The position numbers and the translations under genes were made by a program. A stretch of 64,000 bases of DNA from DATMNI01 sp963817515. Its GTDB lineage: Bacteria; Acidobacteriota; Terriglobia; Bryobacterales; Bryobacteraceae. Below are positions 26,395 through 37,636 of this stretch, piece after piece. How positions within the stretch are numbered: position 1 is the first letter of the stretch; every line of letters begins with the position of its first letter. The notes beneath the pieces were generated by a model. The model had not been told where the DNA came from, ran no database searches, and worked only from the letters and a program-made list of their open reading frames with translations. The stretch covers positions 12,529 through 76,528 of the forward strand of contig CAWFPJ010000036.1 of NCBI GenBank assembly GCA_963817515.1, in the 5' to 3' direction.

Positions 26395-28018
26395 TTTCGT
26401 TAACCGGATCGATATCGGTGGGCAGGTCTTTCAAGCTGTCGATGGCGTGCTGCATGGCCGGCCGCACAACGCCGAGGGAATCCAACATTTTCTTAGCCGC
26501 GGCGTAGTCTCCCTGAGCTTCGATGGTCAGCAGGTCATGGGTGAGGTCGCGGACCGCGCCTTTGATTTTGCCCAGGTCGACAGCGAACGTGCCGTTCCCG
26601 TTGGCCACGAATGCGCCCTTGTCCGACAGGTAATTGAACTGCAGCGCCATGCCCTTGCCGTGCGCGTCGGAGAGTCCGAAACGCAGAGACCGGAATGACG
26701 ATGCCAGAAACGTGGTGTAAAGTTGACTCTCATAATTGGGGCCGGGCATCAGTTTGTGGTCGAACAGGTATTCCAGCATAAAGAGGCCGGTGACATCGGC
26801 TTTGGCTTCTTCGATGGCGCTGTAGAGTTCCTTTAACTCGTTGCGCGGAGTGGTAGCGCGGCCGGCGACATGGATCTGGTGCGGACCGATCCCGTGACTG
26901 AGTTCGTGCGCCAGAATGTGGGTGAAGAAGTAATTGAAACTCAGGCCGCCTGGCGCAGCCTCAGGCAGCACGCGCGCGGCGATGGGAGTCAGGATGGTCG
27001 CGAATTTGGCTTCCTGGACATTCTTCAGCATGATGCGCGCGCTGCCTTTCTCATGGACTACGCGCTCGTCGTTGGGAAGATTGAAGGCGGCGGTTCGAAC
27101 GCCGTGGGCGCCGTCTCCGGCGGCGAATACTTCGTTGACCACGCGGATGGGCGCCGATGCACCGAGCTTCGAATTCCGGTACTGCGGACTGATGGGCAGA
27201 TTGTTTTCGACCTCCTGCAGGTGGGAGGCAACAATCTTCAGCCGGTCGGATTCAGCGTCGTCGCGAATGGTGATGTAGGCTTCGAAACCGGCTTTGTAGC
27301 CAAACAATTCGTCGTTGTAGGTTTCGTAGGGGCCGATGGTGATATCGAGGGGAGCGTTGAGGTCCATCCAGGCAACGTCGCTGGCATAGTAATCGTTGGA
27401 CAGGAAGGCATCGGCTCGAAGAGTCAGGAATCTCTTGAGCGAGGCGTTCTCAGTGAGGGCCGCCGCCTGGCGCAGCAGACCGGCGGCTTTCGCCAGATCG
27501 ACGGCGTAGGCTTGGCTGTAGGGAACCAGGCTGAGCTGCTTTTGGGCGTTGCGGCGGACCAGCGTGAAGAATCCCTCGGCCTGCTGGCGTGCGGGCGGCG
27601 GCAGAGCCTTAACCCAGGTTTCAAATTCCTGGCGGGTCATGTCTTCGGGATAGAAGTTGGCGCCCAGTGGCTTGCGTTCCGGCACGCCGGGAATGAAAGC
27701 CTTGTGGTCGTCAAGATCGGACCAGGGACCCTTGTTGAGCCAGAAGTAATGCCGGCGTGCGGTGCCGAGCGGGGTGGTGTCCTTCTGCAGCTTTTCATAC
27801 ATGGCGCGATCGCCGCTCCAGAGCTGATCCATGAAAACGAAGTTGAGCACGCGCGCGGCTTCCACGAGCTTTGGCAGCGCCTTTTGGTCTCCGGGGGAAA
27901 GTGCGGAAGTATCGTACTTGAGCCTGACCGGCGCGAAGCGGGCGTTCATCTGTTTGAGTTGAGTGAGATCGGGCATAACGGAAGCCGCGGCCAGAAGGAC
28001 CAGAAGGAGCTTCATCAC
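26369..28018 (-). CDS. M49-type zinc peptidase (dipeptidyl peptidase III-like)
   Basis: 549 residues with an N-terminal signal (MMKLLLVLLAAASVMPDLTQ). The zinc site is ILAHELSHGIGPH (HExxH) and, about 50 residues later, AIEEAKADVTGLFMLEYLFD (EExxAD), the arrangement of family M49, although classical members have HExxGH. Other conserved parts: YFWLNKGPWSDLDD, GPYETYNDELFGYKAGFEAY, and KNVQEAKFATILTPIA. Probably a periplasmic peptidase acting on short peptides. First gene of the operon with the methyltransferase and the ABC transporter, all overlapping. A promoter should lie in the 145-base divergent gap before 28164. Confidence 0.88.
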   Translation of the reverse strand: MMKLLLVLLAAASVMPDLTQLKQMNARFAPVRLKYDTSALSPGDQKALPKLVEAARVLNFVFMDQLWSGDRAMYEKLQKDTTPLGTARRHYFWLNKGPWSDLDDHKAFIPGVPERKPLGANFYPEDMTRQEFETWVKALPPPARQQAEGFFTLVRRNAQKQLSLVPYSQAYAVDLAKAAGLLRQAAALTENASLKRFLTLRADAFLSNDYYASDVAWMDLNAPLDITIGPYETYNDELFGYKAGFEAYITIRDDAESDRLKIVASHLQEVENNLPISPQYRNSKLGASAPIRVVNEVFAAGDGAHGVRTAAFNLPNDERVVHEKGSARIMLKNVQEAKFATILTPIAARVLPEAAPGGLSFNYFFTHILAHELSHGIGPHQIHVAGRATTPRNELKELYSAIEEAKADVTGLFMLEYLFDHKLMPGPNYESQLYTTFLASSFRSLRFGLSDAHGKGMALQFNYLSDKGAFVANGNGTFAVDLGKIKGAVRDLTHDLLTIEAQGDYAAAKKMLDSLGVVRPAMQHAIDSLKDLPTDIDPVNESANENGNQ

Positions 28019-28163
28019 CTTCGATGATATCGCGACATCTTATACTCTGGCAGCCAGACTGCAAGTTCAAGGCTGAGATGGCGGTGCAGCCGAAGTATCA
28101 GTTACCGTAATTTACCGCCTGACTAAGGTCTGAAAAGATACCAAACTTTGAGGAGATACAAAT

Positions 28164-28694
28164 ATGAAGTCTCGATTATCGCGTTTTATGATACCGATGA
28201 CGATTGGTATTGTCTGTGTGGCTTATGCTTCGGTCAAAACCGACTACGATCATAAGGCGCCGTTCAGCCGTTACAAAACCTACTCTTGGGTGGGCGTGAA
28301 AGCCGGGAATTCGTTGTGGGAAAATCGAATTACAGAAGCGGTGGACAATCAGCTTTCCGCTAAGGGCTGGTCAAAGGTTGCCTCCGGCGGGGACGCGGCC
28401 GTATCGGCTTTTGGTAAGACCACGGAGCGCGACACGATGGAATCCTTCTACACCGGTTTCCCGGGATGGGGATGGCGCCATTGGGGCGGAATAGGAATGG
28501 GAACCGTCACGACCGATGTGGTCCCCGAGAAAGTGGGCAATCTGGTTGTCGACATCTTTGACGGAACCCGTAAAACTTTGGTCTGGCGCGGCACGTCATC
28601 TGAAACTCTGTCGTCCAAGCCGGACAAGAACGATAAGAAGCTGGAACACTCGGTGGAAGAGATGTTTAAGAAGTTCCCACCGGAAAAAGGATAG
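28164..28694 (+). CDS. DUF4136 domain-containing exported protein
   Basis: 176 residues with an N-terminal signal (MKSRLSRFMIPMTIGIVCVA). The DUF4136 domain starts VKTDYDHKAPFSRYKTYSW and continues with RITEAVDNQLSAKGWSKV, a Gly/Trp-rich insert (FPGWGWRHWGGIG) and the typical GNLVVDIFDGTRKTLVWRGT and a final helical SVEEMFKKFPP. Usually these are lipoproteins, but I see no lipobox Cys. An AGGAGAT sequence precedes the start. Role unknown. It is divergent from the M49 gene and convergent with aspS. Confidence 0.9.
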   Translation: MKSRLSRFMIPMTIGIVCVAYASVKTDYDHKAPFSRYKTYSWVGVKAGNSLWENRITEAVDNQLSAKGWSKVASGGDAAVSAFGKTTERDTMESFYTGFPGWGWRHWGGIGMGTVTTDVVPEKVGNLVVDIFDGTRKTLVWRGTSSETLSSKPDKNDKKLEHSVEEMFKKFPPEKG

Positions 28695-28740
28695 TTAGAA
28701 CACCGCTCCCTGACGGTCGCGGCTCTGATCGGCGTGTTTT

Positions 28741-30519
<1,779 letters not shown>

Positions 30520-30524
30520 ATCGA

Positions 30525-31809
30525 TTAGTTTGAGTTCGTGGCCGCAGCCAGCCTGGCTGCAATTTCGTCACGGGTCAGGTCTTCCTGCTTGCCCGTGGCC
30601 ATGTCCTTGAATGCGTAGCGGCCGGCGGCCATTTCGTTGTCGCCGACGATCAGTGCAAACCGCGCTCCGAATTTGTTGGCCAGCTCCATGGCGCGCTTCA
30701 GCTTGCCTTCCACCAGTTCCACGGAATGGCCGCTCAATCGCAAATCGCGCGCCATCACGGCGGCGTGCCGCAAGGCAGGTTCACCCAACGGCGCTACCAG
30801 AAGATCGAGCGAGGCTGGGCTCTGTTCGCCCTCCACGCTCATGCCTTCCACAATACTAACCAGGCGGTCTTCGCCGATGGAGAAGCCGATGCCGGGCGAA
30901 TGCACCTTGGAGCCCAATGACTCGGCGAGGCCGTCATACCGGCCGCCGCCCAATACCGAGTTCTGCGCGCCCAGCGAGCCGTGCACCACTTCGAAGGTTG
31001 TGCGCATGTAGTAATCCAAGCCCCGTACCATGCGCGGGTGAACTTCGTACTCGATGTCGCGGTCGCCAAGATACATCTTCACAGAATCAAAGTGGGCCCG
31101 GCAGGGATCGCAGAGGTAGTCGATGATGCTGGGCAGTTTTTCGATGATGGGCTGGTCGGCTTCTACCTTGCAGTCCAGCACGCGCAGCGGGTTCGATCTC
31201 GGCGCGGCGCTGGCAATCGCCGCACATGGAGGGCGCAACATCCTTGAGTTCCTGCCGCAGTTTTTCGATATACTGCGGGCGGCAGTTGTGGTCGCCCACG
31301 GAGTTGAGCAGCAGCTTGAAACCGCTGAGGCCGACTGCCTTGAGGATCTGGACCACCATCTCAATGACTTCGGCATCGACCACCGGCGATTCCGAACCGA
31401 TGGCTTCGGCGCCGATCTGGAAAAATTGCCGGTAGCGGCCCTTCTGCGGCCGCTCACGGCGGAACATCGGGCCGATGTAGTAGAGCTTCTGCACGCCCGG
31501 CCGCTGGTCAAGGCGATGTTCGATATAGGCGCGGATCACCGAAGCCGTATTTTCGGGACGCAGCGTGAGGGAAGTCTCATCGCGGTCCGCGAAGGTGTAC
31601 ATTTCCTTGGTGACGATATCGGTGTCGGAGCCGACGCCGCGCGCAAACAGCTGCGTCTCCTCGAAAATCGGGGTGCGGATCTCGTGGTAGTTGTAGGCCC
31701 GAAAAACGGCGCGCGCAGCCGACTCCACCCGATTCCAAACTTCGGTGGATGGAGGCAGTAAGTCCCTGGTTCCTTTGACGGCTTTAATCAAGGTGGTTGG
31801 AAATTCCAT
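30525..31809 (-). CDS. hisS: Histidyl-tRNA synthetase, frameshifted in this sequence
   Basis: The first part (ATG 31809, MEFPTTLIKAVKGTRDLLPP) carries LTLRPENTASVIRAYIEHRL and motif 2 YYIGPMFRRERPQKGRYRQF, then GAEAIGSESPVVDAEVIEMV. After CGDCQRRAEI the frame is lost, and the remainder (NPLRVLDCKVEADQP, YMRTTFEVVHGSLGAQNSVL, GGGRYDGLAESLG, PGIGFSIGEDRLV, and the C-terminal anticodon-binding domain) continues in the next frame. One extra base at about 31194 (C on the plus strand) explains the shift; removing it restores a normal HisRS of about 427 residues. The enzyme is essential and no second copy is in the window, so a sequencing error is likely, but it cannot be proven here. Confidence 0.85.
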
Positions 31810-31920
31810 GCTAACATGCGGGCTCGCCCCACGCAGCGTACCGCGGATCGCAGGCAGGCCATCGGGGTCTAGATCCACCAAGGTTTAAATAAGGATTATA
31901 CTGACTCAGGGCGATTTATA

Positions 31921-34572
31921 ATGCCGGTCGGCGCTCAAGGTAATCCAGTGTCGCGAATCTCGCTCAAACTCCCACTCGCTTGGGTCTTCGCAGGATTGCT
32001 GTCGGCCGCCGCAGCCGACAAGCCTGTTTCCTTCACTGCCGATATCCGGCCCGTATTCGAAAACAGTTGCTTTAAGTGTCACGGCGGCGCCATTCAACTT
32101 TCCAAGCTGGATCTGCGGACCCGCGACGCCGCTCTGAAGGGCGGCCAAAAGGGCGCTGCGATCGTTCCGGGGAAAGCCGAGGACAGCAGGCTGTACCGCC
32201 TGGTTGCTGGACTCGAGAAGCCGTCCATGCCGCTGGACGGCAAACTCACAGCGGACCAGATTTCCATCATCAAGGACTGGATCAACCAAGGTGCCCTCTG
32301 GGACGCCGCGCCCGGGGATGCCACAGCCAAAACCAAGCCAGGCCTGCCGCAAGAGTCCGCGCAGCTCGCGTCACTCGAGGAGATGCCGATTTCCCCGGAG
32401 GCGCGCAAATACTGGGCGTTTCAGAAGCCCGTGCGATCGCCCGAACCTGTGGTTTCCGCGAATCTCACGAATCCGATTGATCGCTTTCTGGAAAAGGCGC
32501 GCCGTGACAAAGGCCTCAAGCCCGCGCCGCGCGCCGACAAAATCACTCTCCTGCGCCGGGCATACATGGATCTGATTGGCCTGCCGCCCACTCCCGCCGA
32601 GACCGCCGATTATCTGGCTGACAGCGGACCGCACGCCTGGGAGCATCTGATCGACAAGCTCCTGGCATCTCCGCATTACGGTGAGCGCTGGGGCCGTCAC
32701 TGGCTGGATGTGGCGCGCTATGCCGATTCGAGCGGCTTCGAGCACGACTATGACCGGCCCAACGCCTGGCGCTATCGGGACTACGTCATCCGCGCTTTCA
32801 ATAACGACATTCCATACAACACCTTTCTCGCCGAACAGATCGCCGGTGACGAGCTTGATCAGGTCACCGACGACAGCATGATCGCCACCGGGTTTCTCCG
32901 CAGCTACGCCAAAGTCAATTATCGCGAGAAGGACAATCCTCAGTTCCGGTACGAGTACCTTGACGATATGATCGGCACCATCGGGCGCGGAATCCTGGGG
33001 CTCACTGTCAATTGCGCGCGCTGCCATAACCACAAGTTCGATCCGATATCGCAGAAAGACTATTACCAGATGCAGGCTTCGCTGTTCGGGTACGTGGAGA
33101 CGGATTATCCGCTGGCGTCCAAAGAGCAGGCCGAGGCGTATGAAAAGAAGACCGCTGAGATCGATGCCAGGATCGCGCCTTTGAGGCAGAGCGTTCGACA
33201 AATCGACGAGCCTTATCGCGCGAGGCTGGCGCAGGAGAAGTACAAGAAATATCCGGCCAACGTGCAGCGGGCCATCGCCATTCCGGAAGCTCAGCGGACG
33301 CCGGGAGAAGCCCTGCTGGCTGGGCAGGTGATTCGCACCACCTCGGTTTCGAGCGATGAAATTGACCGCGTGATGTCCGCCGAGGACCTGGCGCAAAAGA
33401 AGGCCCTGAACGATCGGATCAAAGCGCTTCAGAATGAGCGCCCGGCGCCGCTGCCGCTGGCCGCCATCGTCACCGACGGCGACTACCGTTTCGTTCCTGA
33501 TGGCCCGGGCGACGAGCCCGCTCCTGGCAAGGGAGTGAAGCAAGAGGCCACCGAAGGCAGTTTTCTATTCAAGGGTCCGGGCCGTTACCAGGCGCCGCCT
33601 TCCTATTTCCTGATCCGCGGCGATTCCGAAAGCCACGGCTCATTGATGAAGCCGGGATTTGTCAGCGTGATCACTTACGGCAATCCGCCGGTCGAAGATC
33701 CGCCCGCGAATGGCCGTACTTCGGGAAGAAGAAGGGCGCTGGCAGAATGGCTCGGCTCGCGGGAGAATCCGCTGACCGCTCGCGTGATCGTCAATCGCAT
33801 CTGGAGCCACCATTTCGGGCAGGGTATCGTCGCCACGCTGGACAACTTCGGCAAGATGGGTGAGAAACCCACTAATCCCGAATTGCTCGACTGGCTGGCT
33901 GTGGAATTCATGGACCGCGGCTGGAGCATCAAGCAGATGCAGCGCCTGATGATGACTTCCGAGGCATACCAGATGTCGTCCCAGTATCAGGATACGGGCG
34001 ACGCGGAGAAGGATCCGGACAACCAATACTTGTGGCGGTTCCGCATCCAGAGGCTCGATGCGGAAATCGTTCGCGACGCCATGATGGCGTCGAGCGGCGC
34101 TTTGGACCTGACCGTGGGCGGGCCGCCGGTGTTCCCGCACATCCCCGCTGAAATCCTCGGGTCAATGTCGGACGGCATCTGGAAGAAGGAAGAAGATGGA
34201 CCCCGTGTCTGGCGCCGCAGCGTCTACGTCTATCGCAAGCGCGGCCTGCCGTTCCCGATGTTCGAGGTGTTCGATCTGCCCGACCAGAATATAAGCTGCG
34301 GGCGGCGGAATGTTTCCACGGTTCCGACGCAGGCTTTGACGCTGCTCAACGACGAATTCGTGCTGCGGCAATCCAAGCTCTTCGCGGATCGCGTACAGGA
34401 AGCTGCGCCCGCCGATGCGGCGAAGCAGGTCGACCTGGCTTATCGAATCGCACTGTCGCGTCCCCCGCGCGCAGACGAAGCCAAGCTCGCCGTGGAATTC
34501 CTGCAAAAGAGATCGCTGGCCGACTTCACGCATGTGGTTTTGAATTTGAATGAGTTTTTGTACGTGCGGTGA
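31921..34572 (+). CDS. Secreted DUF1549/DUF1553 protein with cytochrome-like PSCyt1 domain
   Basis: 883 residues with an N-terminal signal (about residues 1-33, LPLAWVFAGLLSAAAADK). A PSCyt1-type domain at ~35-130 contains IRPVFENSCFKCHGG (CxxCH heme site). DUF1549 follows (PIDRFLEKARRDKGLKPAPR, ITLLRRAYMDLIGLPPTPAE, HYGERWGRHWLDVARYADSS, LTVNCARCHNHKFDPISQKD with another CxxCH). DUF1553 is in the C-terminal half (RRALAEWLGSRENPLTARVI, VNRIWSHHFGQGIV, SYQMSS-like AYQMSSQYQD). These large exported proteins are abundant in planctomycetes and acidobacteria and are paired with DUF1501 proteins; activity is unproven. DUF1501 starts 3 bases downstream, so they form an operon. Confidence 0.9.
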   Translation: MPVGAQGNPVSRISLKLPLAWVFAGLLSAAAADKPVSFTADIRPVFENSCFKCHGGAIQLSKLDLRTRDAALKGGQKGAAIVPGKAEDSRLYRLVAGLEKPSMPLDGKLTADQISIIKDWINQGALWDAAPGDATAKTKPGLPQESAQLASLEEMPISPEARKYWAFQKPVRSPEPVVSANLTNPIDRFLEKARRDKGLKPAPRADKITLLRRAYMDLIGLPPTPAETADYLADSGPHAWEHLIDKLLASPHYGERWGRHWLDVARYADSSGFEHDYDRPNAWRYRDYVIRAFNNDIPYNTFLAEQIAGDELDQVTDDSMIATGFLRSYAKVNYREKDNPQFRYEYLDDMIGTIGRGILGLTVNCARCHNHKFDPISQKDYYQMQASLFGYVETDYPLASKEQAEAYEKKTAEIDARIAPLRQSVRQIDEPYRARLAQEKYKKYPANVQRAIAIPEAQRTPGEALLAGQVIRTTSVSSDEIDRVMSAEDLAQKKALNDRIKALQNERPAPLPLAAIVTDGDYRFVPDGPGDEPAPGKGVKQEATEGSFLFKGPGRYQAPPSYFLIRGDSESHGSLMKPGFVSVITYGNPPVEDPPANGRTSGRRRALAEWLGSRENPLTARVIVNRIWSHHFGQGIVATLDNFGKMGEKPTNPELLDWLAVEFMDRGWSIKQMQRLMMTSEAYQMSSQYQDTGDAEKDPDNQYLWRFRIQRLDAEIVRDAMMASSGALDLTVGGPPVFPHIPAEILGSMSDGIWKKEEDGPRVWRRSVYVYRKRGLPFPMFEVFDLPDQNISCGRRNVSTVPTQALTLLNDEFVLRQSKLFADRVQEAAPADAAKQVDLAYRIALSRPPRADEAKLAVEFLQKRSLADFTHVVLNLNEFLYVR

Positions 34573-34575
34573 AAC

Positions 34576-36029
34576 ATGAAAAACTTCTGGTCCAGACGTA
34601 ATTTCCTGTTTCAATCCGGCGGCGGTATGAGCGGTTTGGCCCTGGCTTATCTGTTGAACCAGGATGGTTTGTTGGGTGCGCCGGAAACCGGCGGCGCCTG
34701 CAACGCCAAAGCCGTAGGCTACAATCCATATGCCCCGCGCAAGCCCCACTTCGCCCCACGCGCCACCAGCGTGATTTCGCTGTTCATGAGCGGCGGCCCA
34801 AGCCATCTGGATACTTTCGATCCGAAGCCCGCCCTGTCCCGATATGCCGGCCAGCCGTTGTCCGGCAAGGGCCAGGTGGTGGTCCGGCAAGGGAACCCCG
34901 GCCCTCTCATGCCCAGCCCGTTTCAGTTCCGCAAATACGGCCAATGCGGAATGGACGTTTCGGAGATATTCCCGATATCTGGCTCAGCATGTGGATGAGA
35001 TGGCTTTCCTGCGATCCGTGTACGGAAAATCCAACGACCACGTGCAGGCCACTTACGAACTGAATACCGGCAAGATTCAAATGGGGCTCCCGAGCGTAGG
35101 CTCCTGGGTAACCTACGGTCTCGGCTCGGAAAACCAGAGCCTCCCGGCATTCGTGGTGATCTACGATCATCGCGGCGGACCATTGGGCGGCCCAGTCCAA
35201 CTGGAGCGCCGGATACATGCCCGCGGCTTACCAGGCCACCATTTTCCGCTCCGCCGGCGACCCCATCATCGATCTGAAACCGCCGGCTGAGGTCAGCCCG
35301 GAGCAGCAGCGCGACCGGCTGGATCTGCTGGCCAAACTGAACGAGCTGGACCTGAAGAGCTATCCCGGCAGTTCCGAACTGGCCGCGCGCATCTCATCGT
35401 ACGAATTGGCGTACCGGATGCAAAGCTGTGCCCCGGAAACGGTGGACGTGAATAGCGAATCCGAAGCCACGCGCAAACTTTACGGACTGGATGACAAGAT
35501 CACCGAGCCGTTTGCCAGGCAATGCCTCATGGCCCGCCGTCTGGTGGAGCGCGGGGTCCGGTTCGTGCAGCTTTATCATGGCGGACTTGGCCAGCAGAAT
35601 CGCGACACTTGGGATGCGCACGACGATGTGAAGGATAATCACACGCGGCACGCCGCCGAGGTGGACCGCCCGATTTCCGCCCTGCTGACGGACCTGAAGG
35701 CGCGCGGCTTGCTGGACACAACGTTGGTGGTCTGGCATGGCGAGTTCGGGCGCATGCCGATTTCACAGAAAGGCGTGGGGCGCGATCACAATCCCGGAAC
35801 CATGACCATGTGGATGGCCGGCGCGAAAATCAAAGGCGGCCAGATCATCGGAGCGAGCGACGAGTTCGGCTATAAGGCCGAGCAGCAGCCCATCGCCGTG
35901 CACGATCTTCACGCCACCATGCTGCATTTGCTGGGCATCGATCACACCAGGCTCACTTATCTTTTCAACGGCCGGAACATGCGGCTCACCGATGTCTATG
36001 GTGAGTTGATCCCGCAAATCGTCGCTTAG
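34576..36029 (+). CDS. DUF1501 protein, frameshifted twice in this sequence
   Basis: Begins MKNFWSRRNFLFQSGGGMSG, a Tat-like twin-arginine signal, and continues SVISLFMSGGPSHLDTFDPK, a sulfatase-superfamily-like DUF1501 motif. At about 34974 one extra A disrupts VSEIFPYLAQHVDEMAFLRS, and at about 35197 one extra C disrupts GGPVNWSAGYMPAAYQAT. Between and after them the frames are clean (VTYGLGSENQSLPAFVVIYD; ERGVRFVQLYHGG, DTWDAHDDVKDNHTRHAAEV, GEFGRMPISQ, GRDHNPGTM). Without the two bases it is a single ~484-residue protein. Because the coding pattern is otherwise intact, sequencing or assembly error is as likely as mutation. It lies directly after the DUF1549/1553 gene. Confidence 0.85.
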
Positions 36030-36053
36030 ATAAGGAGACTGCGCCAGGCTGCC

Positions 36054-37061
36054 TCAGTCCGTCCGCAGCATACCGCTGGCATTGCGCTTGGGCACCGCCC
36101 CGACCGGAATCGTCTTCACCACCTTCATCGTCCGGTTGTCCACCACCACCGTGGCGTCTATGCCCGCCACCGCGATATACAGGCTGTGGCCATCGGGTGG
36201 AATGGTGAGCCACTCAGGATGAAGCCCCACCGGCACAACCTTCACCAGCTTGAAGTCCGGCAGCGAGTAGGCCGCCACATAGTCATACAGCTTGCTGGTG
36301 GCCCACAGAATTTTTCCATCCGGCGTGATGGCCAAACCATGGGACGGTCCGCCTTGTATTCCCTGCGTCTCCTTCTCTTGACCCGGCGGGTCCGGCAGCG
36401 TGACCCGGTGGATCTCCTTGCGAGCCGCGAAATCCACCACCGCGAATCCATGGAACTCCGAAAGCTGGACGATGATCTCTTTCGTTGATCCGTCCGGATT
36501 TCGCGTGAAAGCCATTGGCCGGATGCCGGCGCTCATCTGAAGCGTCCAGGCCACCTGGTTCGTGGCAGTATCGATCACGCTGATGGTACTGGTGGGTATC
36601 GACCCGGCCACCGCATATTTTCCGTCCGGCGTCACGTAGACATTATGGATCGCGCCCTTCACGGGAATACTTTTCACGTTGGTGAGTTGCACGGTATCGA
36701 TGACATCCACCGCGCCCGGAGCCACCGCAATACCCACGTAGACATGCCCGCCATCCTTGGCTACGGCGACATTATTGGGGCGGCCGCTCAACGGAATCCG
36801 CTTGGTGACCTTGAAGGTCTTGGCGTCCACCACATCCAGAGTGCTCAGTGATTCGTCGGTTATGTAAAGGCGCCTTCCATCCGGCGCGATCGCCACTCCG
36901 TGCGGAACTTCGATGTCCTCGATAACCCCGACCACACGATTAGTTGCCGGGTCGATAATGTGAACGTTGTCCCCCGCCGAGTTGGTTTGGATAACGCGGA
37001 CCACCTCAGCGGCGGTCAGAGACATTACCGCGGTAATGACGGCAAGCGCTAAGCGGATCAT
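36054..37061 (-). CDS. YncE/YVTN-type beta-propeller protein
   Basis: About 335 residues from ATG 37061 (MIRLALAVITAVMSLTAAEV), a signal peptide, with GGGAGG upstream. The repeats are YVTN/NHL-like: NRVVGVIEDIEVPHGVAIAP, DGRRLYITDESLSTLDVVDA, KTFKVTKRIPLSGRPNNVAV, GGHVYVGIAVAPGAVDVIDT, TATNQVAWTLQMSAGIRPMA, and GPSHGLAITPDGKILWATSK. Exported propeller, possibly a binding or scaffold protein. ATGA overlap with the upstream cytochrome c gene suggests coupling to the molybdenum hydroxylase operon. Function unknown. Confidence 0.85.
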   Translation of the reverse strand: MIRLALAVITAVMSLTAAEVVRVIQTNSAGDNVHIIDPATNRVVGVIEDIEVPHGVAIAPDGRRLYITDESLSTLDVVDAKTFKVTKRIPLSGRPNNVAVAKDGGHVYVGIAVAPGAVDVIDTVQLTNVKSIPVKGAIHNVYVTPDGKYAVAGSIPTSTISVIDTATNQVAWTLQMSAGIRPMAFTRNPDGSTKEIIVQLSEFHGFAVVDFAARKEIHRVTLPDPPGQEKETQGIQGGPSHGLAITPDGKILWATSKLYDYVAAYSLPDFKLVKVVPVGLHPEWLTIPPDGHSLYIAVAGIDATVVVDNRTMKVVKTIPVGAVPKRNASGMLRTD

Positions 37062-37483
37062 TTTGAACCTCCCAAAGTTTGGCCGCGCACCCACGCAGCC
37101 AGGGTCTGCCACTCCGGATCGTTCTGCGAGGTCCAGTGCTTTCCGCCCGCATGGAAGCGGTCGCCCCCGGCAGCCTCCGTCAGGGGATGCAGCAACAAAG
37201 GACTCTTCAGTGGGTTTTGCGGAACTACGAACAGCTTCCACATATCAAAGTTCTTGCGAGATTGCTCCTCGTTCCAACCACTGGCACCGGGCGAGAGCGG
37301 TTGCAGGGGCGGGCTGCCATGCTGGTGACAGGTAACGCAGCGGGCGTGCCCCGGCCTCTTCAGCAGGAAGATGGGCTGCACCCGCTCCTTGAAAAATGAG
37401 TAGTCTAACGAAGGCGCAGCCGGCGATGAGCCCAACCCCTGCGCCAGCAACATAGCGATTGCCAGAGTTTTCAGTGCCGTCAT
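37058..37483 (-). CDS. Small exported monoheme cytochrome c-like protein
   Basis: About 141 residues from ATG 37483 (MTALKTLAIAMLLAQGLGSS), a signal peptide. It has one CxxCH motif, HARCVTCHQHGSPPLQPL, and a C-terminal TLAAWVRGQTLGGSK. Residues SLDYSFFKERVQPIFLLKRP before the motif resemble the start of cytochrome-type domains in this group (the I-x-P-I-F...C pattern). A likely electron acceptor or carrier for the upstream molybdenum hydroxylase, by position; not shown. The longer frame to 37576 crosses the 30-bp repeats and is rejected. Confidence 0.75.
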   Translation of the reverse strand: MTALKTLAIAMLLAQGLGSSPAAPSLDYSFFKERVQPIFLLKRPGHARCVTCHQHGSPPLQPLSPGASGWNEEQSRKNFDMWKLFVVPQNPLKSPLLLHPLTEAAGGDRFHAGGKHWTSQNDPEWQTLAAWVRGQTLGGSK

Positions 37484-37539
37484 GTTCAAGCTCGTTATTG
37501 AGACACTATCACAAACCGGACCGGTGCTGTAGTAGGACA

Positions 37540-37624
37540 GGCCATCGTTTTTTGTGGACTGTCGGGCCGGGGCCATCGTTTTTTCGGCCTGTCGACGCGG
37601 GCCATTGCTTTTGCAGCCAGTCGG
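37540..37624. repeat. Three imperfect ~30-bp tandem repeats
   Basis: Units start at 37540, 37571 and 37600. Each begins GGCCAT(C/T)G followed by a T-run and ends in a (C)TGTCG-like block; units 1 and 2 are most alike (GGCCATCGTTTTTT). They lie in the gap between the Mo-hydroxylase gene stop (37637) and the cytochrome c start (37483). On the transcribed minus strand each unit contains an A-run followed by CGATGGCC. Possible regulatory or RNA-structure element. Confidence 0.6.
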
Positions 37625-37636
37625 CTCCCACGGCTT

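Noticed and set aside
26870..28027. 385-codon frame opposite the M49 gene
   Set aside because: Antisense shadow of the peptidase frame; Val/Gly-biased composition from the reverse strand.
32371..33543. 390-codon frame opposite the DUF1549/1553 gene
   Set aside because: Antisense shadow without RBS or recognisable domain.
37540..37624. CRISPR array
   Set aside because: Only three imperfect contiguous units with no spacers of regular size.
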